Below are positions 23,393-27,303 of a stretch of 27,303 nt of DNA, in pieces. The translations under genes and the position numbers were made by a program. The first letter of the stretch is position 1; every line of letters starts with the position of its first letter. The stretch comes from HGM04593 sp045578665. Lineage in GTDB: Bacteria > Bacteroidota > Bacteroidia > Bacteroidales > Bacteroidaceae. The stretch lies in the NCBI GenBank assembly GCA_045578665.1, contig JAZNKR010000121.1:1-27303 (forward strand). The letters are read 5' to 3'. The notes under the pieces were generated by a model. The model was given only the letters and a program-made list of their open reading frames with translations. It did not search any database and had not been told where the DNA came from.

Positions 23393-24880
23393 CTATTTCA
23401 GTTCCAGAAATCCCATTACAAACGCATCGGGAAAGACAAATTTCTTTTCGCCAACGACGAATTTTATATGGATGAACTTCTCGTTCCTGTTGATTTTCAC
23501 AACCGTTCCTTTGCCGAATTTCTTGTGAATGACCGTGCTGTCGACACCTATTGAATCCAATTTGTTTTCGGGCTCCTGCACCGTTTCAGTCCTTTGCGAA
23601 GATGCAGCAACTACCGTTGGCTTTATAGGCTGTGGTAGAACAATGGGGATTGGTTGCGCTGCTTCAGTTGTCGATTTATTACCAATGGACGCCCGATATG
23701 TGCTTTCCTCAGGCTCTGCAACTTTTGAATAATCACTATAATCAACCTCGTCCATTGAGGACTGCTGGTTATAGAACAGTCTTTCGTACTGTGTCTTGCG
23801 AATTGTGGTGTCCCAACCGCCCACCTCATTATCGGCATGTTTGTCGATGCCCGTGTAGATGAGGCTTGCATCCTCGTAACGCTTGAATTTGAAGATTGCG
23901 TCGTTCATCAGCGGCGCGTTGAACACGCCCAATGAGCAGAGCATATTGAAATCCCCTACACTCAAGCCTGTTACCTTCTTGAACAAGCCCGGCTCCAACT
24001 GCGTTATGACATCTTTAAGGCATCGCTCTCTATAGTCGGTCAGGTACATAAAGACAGGGATTCGAGTGGCAAACTTAATCAGTTTCTCCTGAATCTGTTT
24101 GCGCTTGCTCTTCATCTCCTTTTCTTCGGCAGAAAGTTCCTTCTTCTCCTTTGGTGTCGGGTCCGGATTTTCTTTCTTTGCTTTCTTTACTGCTTCGGAC
24201 TTATTGATAATGGTAGTAAGGTCGCTGTTGAGATTGCGTAGCATGAATATACCTGTCCATGGTTTTACGGTTACACCTGTTGTCAGTTTACCGCAAGTGA
24301 GCGTTATAGTCTTTGTCTCCAATGGGTCGCCCATATTGGCTTGAACAGGGCGCAATGCATCAAGACCTATGCCCGCACCCGCCCCGGCACATACTATCAC
24401 TTTATAGTCGTGGTAGAATCTATTCTGTCGTTGCTTCAGCAAGTTTGCCATTGCAAAGCACGAAGCCACATTTGGCAAGAACCATAATGTATGCGAAAGC
24501 ACATTAAGCAATATTGTATCGCTGAATGGCATTGGCGGACGCTTGTCTTGCCCCAATTTAAGGTCATCAATGCTTGCCAGCAAGTAACTGCCACGAATAA
24601 GGTCGAGCCATTTCTGTACCTCATTCTCATATTTGAAGCGTGCCGACTCGCCTCTGCCCTCTGCCGCAAAGAACAGATTCAGGTCGAACTCGTCAAATTC
24701 GCCCTGCTTGGCAACCTCTTGTATCTCATCGGGCATACGGTAGGTAAGCATAACCATTCGTGGTAAGGAGAGATAAGGATTGCCGCTCCCTTTCCACTCT
24801 GCTTTTGCTCGTTGTTCATCGCTGTAAGTCCAGTTAAAAATCTGTTCCTCGATAAACTCGCCATAACACCAACAAGCGCC
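23393..24880 (-). pseudogene. Remnant of a large superfamily II helicase (restriction/defence-type DEAD/DEAH protein)
   Basis: The frame is open from 24880, just after in-frame TAG and TGA codons, to a TAG at 23395-23393. The first ATG is at 24757, giving 454 residues. Coding-like sequence extends upstream of that ATG (G-E-F-I-E-E-Q-I-F-N-W-T-Y-S-D-E-Q-R), so the 5' end is missing. Residues 150-170 carry T-I-T-L-T-C-G-K-L-T-T-G-V-T-V, a helicase motif V-like segment of large Bacteroidota helicases. The following motif VI (Q-x-x-x-R/G-R-x-x-R) is absent: the text jumps at R-N-L-N-S-D (174-179) into a Lys/Glu-rich linker, which suggests an internal deletion. The C-terminus has H-K-K-F-G-K-G-T-V, as in UvrD-like tails. 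Walker A and B are lost, so no ATPase activity is expected. It may be expressed as a 454-residue protein, but function is doubtful. Confidence 0.7.
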
Positions 24881-24961
24881 CTATCAATGACAAGAAACGG
24901 ACCCTCCTATTCCGTAATAACACATTTTCAGCAATTTTTCATCAAAAAGTTGCGCATACAC

Positions 24962-24992
24962 TTGTATATCAAAAAAAATAACACTACCTTTG
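24962..24992 (+). promoter_or_regulatory. Promoter of tRNA-Cys
   Basis: TTG (24962-24964) and TACCTTTG (24985-24992) are separated by 20 nt, a good match to the Bacteroidota consensus. The pre-tRNA leader then contains a short hairpin, AGCC-GAAA-GGCT (25004-25015), with a GNRA-type loop. Confidence 0.75.
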
Positions 24993-25028
24993 CACCGCAA
25001 TTGAGCCGAAAGGCTATCTATATATAAT

Positions 25029-25099
25029 GGTGCCTTGACCGAGAGGCTAGGTAGCGGTCTGCAAAACCGTCCACGGCAGTTCGAATCTGCCAGGCACCT
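25029..25099 (+). tRNA. tRNA-Cys (anticodon GCA)
   Basis: The acceptor arms GGTGCCT (25029-25035) and AGGCACC (25092-25098) pair fully, with T at 25099 as discriminator. The anticodon loop CTGCAAA lies at 25060-25066, with GCA at 25062-25064, reading Cys codons. The T arm is GGCAG-TTCGAAT-CTGCC. The next bases are CCG, so the CCA end is not fully encoded and must be added or repaired after transcription. The gene stands alone with its own promoter and terminator. Confidence 0.95.
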
Positions 25100-25105
25100 C
25101 CGAAG

Positions 25106-25136
25106 CAGTTACCCCTAAGGTAGCTGTTTTTATTTT
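25106..25136 (+). terminator. Intrinsic terminator of tRNA-Cys
   Basis: CAGTTACC (25106-25113) pairs with GGTAGCTG (25119-25126), with one G-T wobble, around the loop CCTAA. A T-rich run TTTTTATTTTTT follows. Confidence 0.85.
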
Positions 25137-25203
25137 TTATATATACCACCCAAACCTCGCGGGCACAAATACAAGAGAAGCACACCGCACCCAATATAAC
25201 CGA

Positions 25204-25239
25204 AAGCAGGGTTGCACCTTTTAGGATGCAACCCTGCTT
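25204..25239 (-). terminator. Hairpin downstream of pckA
   Basis: AAGCAGGGTTGCA (25204-25216) and TGCAACCCTGCTT (25227-25239) are perfect 13-bp arms. The hairpin lies 37 nt past the pckA stop and also faces the tRNA-Cys terminator region, so it may block read-through from both sides. A smaller GCCGC-GAA-GCGGC hairpin is at 25254-25266, next to the pckA stop. Between 25140 and 25200 I see nothing else. Confidence 0.7.
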
Positions 25240-25275
25240 GTTTATTATGCTATGCCGCGAAGCGGCTCAAATGCA

Positions 25276-26880
25276 TTAGAGCTTGGGACCAGCCTCAACC
25301 AAAGCCTTACCAGCCTCGTTGCCGGTGTACTTGGTGAAGTTCTTGATGAAGCGGCCTGCGAGATCCTTAGCCTTCTCTTCCCACTGGCAAGAGCACTCGT
25401 AAGTGTCGCGGGGATCGAGGATACCTGAATCAACACCGGGCAACTCTGTGGGAACTACAAAGTCGAAGAAAGGAATTGTCTTTGTAGGAGCGTTATCGAT
25501 AGAACCGTCGAGGATAGCGTCGATGATACCACGTGTATCCTTGATAGAGATACGCTTGCCTGTACCGTTCCAACCTGTGTTAACGAGGTAAGCCTTAGCA
25601 CCGTTCATCTCCATCTTCTTAACCAACTCCTCACCGTACTTTGTGGGGTGGAGGCTGAGGAATGCTGCACCGAAGCAAGCAGAGAATGTGGGAGTGGGCT
25701 CTGTGATACCGCGCTCTGTACCTGCCAACTTAGCTGTGAAGCCAGAGAGGAAGTAGTACTGTGTCTGCTCGGGTGTAAGAACTGATACGGGAGGAAGTAC
25801 ACCGAATGCGTCAGCTGACAAGAAGATAACCTTCTTTGCTGCGGGAGCCTTAGAAACGGGCTTAACGATGTTCTCGATGTGGTTGATGGGATAAGAAACA
25901 CGTGTGTTCTCTGTAACGCTCTTGTCTGCGAAGTTAATCTTGCCCTCTGCGTCAACTGTTACGTTCTCGAGAAGCGCATCGCGACGGATAGCATTGTAGA
26001 TGTCGGGCTCGCTCTCCTTGTCGAGGTTGATAACCTTTGCGTAGCAGCCACCCTCGAAGTTGAATACGCACTCGTCGTCCCAGCCGTGCTCGTCGTCACC
26101 GATAAGCATACGTTTGGGGTCTGTACTCAATGTTGTCTTACCTGTACCGCTGAGGCCGAAGAATACTGCTGTCTCGCCCTTCTCGTTGGTGTTGGCAGAG
26201 CAGTGCATTGAAGCGATACCCTGCAAGGGGAGGTAGTAGTTCATCATAGAGAACATACCCTTCTTCATCTCACCACCGTACCATGTGTTGATGATGATCT
26301 GCTCCTTAGATGTGAGGTTGAACACAACTGCTGTCTCTGAGTTGAGGCCGAGCTCCTGATAGTTGGGAACAGTAGCCTTAGAAGCGTTGTAGATTACGAA
26401 GTCGGGCTCGCCGAATGATGCGAGTTCCTCTGCTGTGGGGCGGATGAACATATTTGTAACGAAGTGAGCCTGCCATGCTACCTCCATGATGAAACGTACT
26501 TTAAGACGTGTGCTGGGGTTAGCGCCGCAGAATGCGTCAACTACGAACAACTTCTTGCCTGAAAGCTCTTTCTGAGCAATCTCCTTGAGAACGTTCCAAG
26601 ACTCTGTTGAGAGAGGCTTGTTGTCGTTCTTATATTCCTCTGAAGTCCACCATACAGTGTCCTTAGAAGTCTCATCGAATACAATGAATTTGTCTTTGGG
26701 TGAACGACCTGTGTAAACACCTGTCATTACGTTTACTGCACCAAGCTCAGTCTCCTGACCTTTTTCGTAACCTTCGAGACCCGGCTTTGTCTCCTCAGCA
26801 TAAAGCTGTTCATACGAAGGGTTATAAACAATCTCCGTAGTACCGGTGATACCATACTTTGTAAGATCAATCTGTGCCAT
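25276..26880 (-). CDS. pckA: Phosphoenolpyruvate carboxykinase (ATP-type)
   Basis: The 534-residue cytoplasmic enzyme interconverts oxaloacetate plus ATP and phosphoenolpyruvate plus CO2 plus ADP. In anaerobic Bacteroidales it mainly fixes CO2 toward oxaloacetate and succinate. It shows T-G-R-S-P-K-D-K-F (57-65), the P-loop kinase motif G-L-S-G-T-G-K-T-T (242-250), the metal-site motif L-I-G-D-D-E-H-G-W-D (259-268), and N-T-G-W-N-G-T-G near the C-terminus, all typical of the ATP family. Codons are strongly biased (for example AAC, AAG, CGT/CGC, GGT), as expected for a highly expressed gene and unlike the flanking helicase remnant. It has a near-consensus promoter 140 nt upstream and a long leader. 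Confidence 0.98.
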   Translation of the reverse strand: MAQIDLTKYGITGTTEIVYNPSYEQLYAEETKPGLEGYEKGQETELGAVNVMTGVYTGRSPKDKFIVFDETSKDTVWWTSEEYKNDNKPLSTESWNVLKEIAQKELSGKKLFVVDAFCGANPSTRLKVRFIMEVAWQAHFVTNMFIRPTAEELASFGEPDFVIYNASKATVPNYQELGLNSETAVVFNLTSKEQIIINTWYGGEMKKGMFSMMNYYLPLQGIASMHCSANTNEKGETAVFFGLSGTGKTTLSTDPKRMLIGDDEHGWDDECVFNFEGGCYAKVINLDKESEPDIYNAIRRDALLENVTVDAEGKINFADKSVTENTRVSYPINHIENIVKPVSKAPAAKKVIFLSADAFGVLPPVSVLTPEQTQYYFLSGFTAKLAGTERGITEPTPTFSACFGAAFLSLHPTKYGEELVKKMEMNGAKAYLVNTGWNGTGKRISIKDTRGIIDAILDGSIDNAPTKTIPFFDFVVPTELPGVDSGILDPRDTYECSCQWEEKAKDLAGRFIKNFTKYTGNEAGKALVEAGPKL

Positions 26881-27017
26881 AAATTAAAAAAGTTAAAATT
26901 TATATTACAATTATTATTATCCTGAAAACTAAGGGTTTAACTTGCGACCCTCTTTCCTGTAGCCGCGGCGGTTACCGCCTGCAACAAGAGAGATTTTACA
27001 GTTTGCCGAAGTTCTCC
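26881..27017 (-). promoter_or_regulatory. Long structured 5' leader of pckA
   Basis: From the predicted start near 27017 to the ATG, about 137 nt are untranslated. The leader can form GGCGG-TTA-CCGCC (26967-26979) and an AGGGT/ACCCT stem (about 26933-26952), then an A/T-rich tract leads to the start codon. I recognise no known riboswitch. Confidence 0.5.
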
Positions 27018-27022
27018 TAATG

Positions 27023-27053
27023 CAAAGATAATTCTTTTTATCGAATCCACAAA
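27023..27053 (-). promoter_or_regulatory. Near-consensus promoter of pckA
   Basis: On the minus strand TTTG (27053-27050), a 19-nt spacer and TATCTTTG (27030-27023) reproduce the Bacteroidota -33/-7 promoter exactly. This is the best promoter match in the window and fits strong expression. Confidence 0.8.
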
Positions 27054-27055
27054 AG

Positions 27056-27079
27056 AATTAAAGAAAATTTTCTTTAATT
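27056..27079. promoter_or_regulatory. Perfect 24-bp palindrome just upstream of the pckA promoter, candidate operator
   Basis: The half-site AATTAAAGAAAA (27056-27067) is followed directly by its exact reverse complement (27068-27079). The centre lies about 50 bp before the predicted transcription start, directly beside the -33 element, which is where a dimeric activator would bind. Low sequence complexity means a chance AT-rich palindrome or UP-like element cannot be excluded. Confidence 0.5.
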
Positions 27080-27115
27080 ACTGAAATTATCTCTTCCTAC
27101 GCCTAAATAAACGCA

Positions 27116-27150
27116 GCAACCGCAGCAAAGAAGTCCCTTGCTGCGGTTGC
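27116..27150 (-). terminator. Strong GC-rich hairpin, probable terminator of an upstream minus-strand gene
   Basis: GCAACCGCAGCAA (27116-27128) and TTGCTGCGGTTGC (27138-27150) form a perfect 13-bp stem with a 9-nt loop. On the minus strand the sequence after the stem reads TGCGTTTATTT. It would separate pckA from whatever lies beyond the right edge. Confidence 0.65.
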
Positions 27151-27217
27151 CGTATATTATAGATTATTACTATCCGGTAAACATGCTTAAGCCCTTAAGG
27201 TTCTATTCTTTAAGTTG

Positions 27218-27301
27218 CTACAAGCCCCATTGCTTCATTGAGAGGTTCATTGCTTCATTGATGCGCATTAAGCTTTTAGGCAGACTGCGCCAATGACTTT
27301 T
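27218..27301 (-). CDS. Possible C-terminal end of an unidentified minus-strand gene (low confidence)
   Basis: One minus-strand frame is open from the window edge for 27 codons to a TAG at 27220-27218 and reads SLMRINEAMNLSMKQWGL near its end. The hairpin at 27116-27150 lies downstream in the same direction, which supports a gene ending here. I do not recognise the sequence. Another minus frame ends at 27276, and the direct repeats inside are out of phase with codons, so this call is weak. Confidence 0.2.
   Translation of the reverse strand, partial: KSHWRSLPKSLMRINEAMNLSMKQWGL
27228..27261. repeat. Two 14-bp direct repeats spaced by 6 nt
   Basis: CATTGCTTCATTGA occurs at 27228-27241 and again at 27248-27261, a 20-bp period. 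Spacing of two helical turns could suit a tandem protein-binding site, or it may be a chance duplication near the window edge. Confidence 0.6.
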
Positions 27302-27303
27302 GG

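Noticed and set aside
25029..25200. Integration site (attL/attR) at tRNA-Cys
   Set aside because: I found no second copy of the tRNA 3' end in the window and no integrase; the helicase remnant lies on the 5' side of the tRNA, not the usual 3' side.

Overview
The window looks like a chromosomal segment from a member of the Bacteroidales (phylum Bacteroidota). Four signs point there. Promoter elements of the form TTG/TTTG, then 19-20 nt, then TAnnTTTG precede several genes. There is a FAS1-domain surface lipoprotein. There is a secreted protein with a C-terminal domain of the type IX secretion (T9SS) kind. An ATP-type PEP carboxykinase carries strongly biased codons. Genus cannot be fixed from the sequence alone.

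Left edge (1-2.4 kb): the last codons of what looks like an IS110-family transposase, a perfect 20-bp inverted repeat, then a minus-strand lipoprotein with two FAS1 domains. Block 2 (2.4-13.2 kb, minus strand): a tightly packed run transcribed right to left. It holds an MsbA-like ABC exporter, a LOG-family nucleotide hydrolase broken by an in-frame TAG, a PfkB sugar kinase, a small Cys/His-rich exported protein, a His-repeat periplasmic adaptor lipoprotein, a heavy-metal RND pump and the replication-restart helicase priA. Gaps are 1-nt or 4-nt overlaps up to about 46 nt, so co-transcription is plausible. The three metal-related genes form a recognisable export module without an outer-membrane channel gene in the window.

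Block 3 (13.2-15.3 kb): a DUF4294-type exported protein, convergent with an AT-rich T9SS-cargo-like protein. Block 4 (15.5-21.5 kb, plus strand): a compact aromatic amino acid operon in the order DAHP synthase, tyrA, aroB, aroA, pheA, aroQ. It supplies much of the shikimate pathway and both branches to Phe and Tyr. aroE, aroK and aroC are absent from the window. The operon ends in a hairpin whose 3' arm doubles as the -7 element of a downstream TonB-dependent receptor gene.

Block 5 (23.4-27.3 kb): a decayed superfamily II helicase/restriction-type remnant, cut off at its 5' end just beside a tRNA-Cys gene and apparently deleted internally. Then come tRNA-Cys with its own promoter and terminator, and pckA on the minus strand. 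pckA has a near-consensus promoter, a long structured leader and a perfect 24-bp palindrome directly upstream of the -33 element.

I did not find a CRISPR array, prophage or complete defence system. The most useful observations are the nonsense-interrupted LOG gene, the His-repeat metal module, the helicase remnant beside the tRNA and the pckA palindrome.
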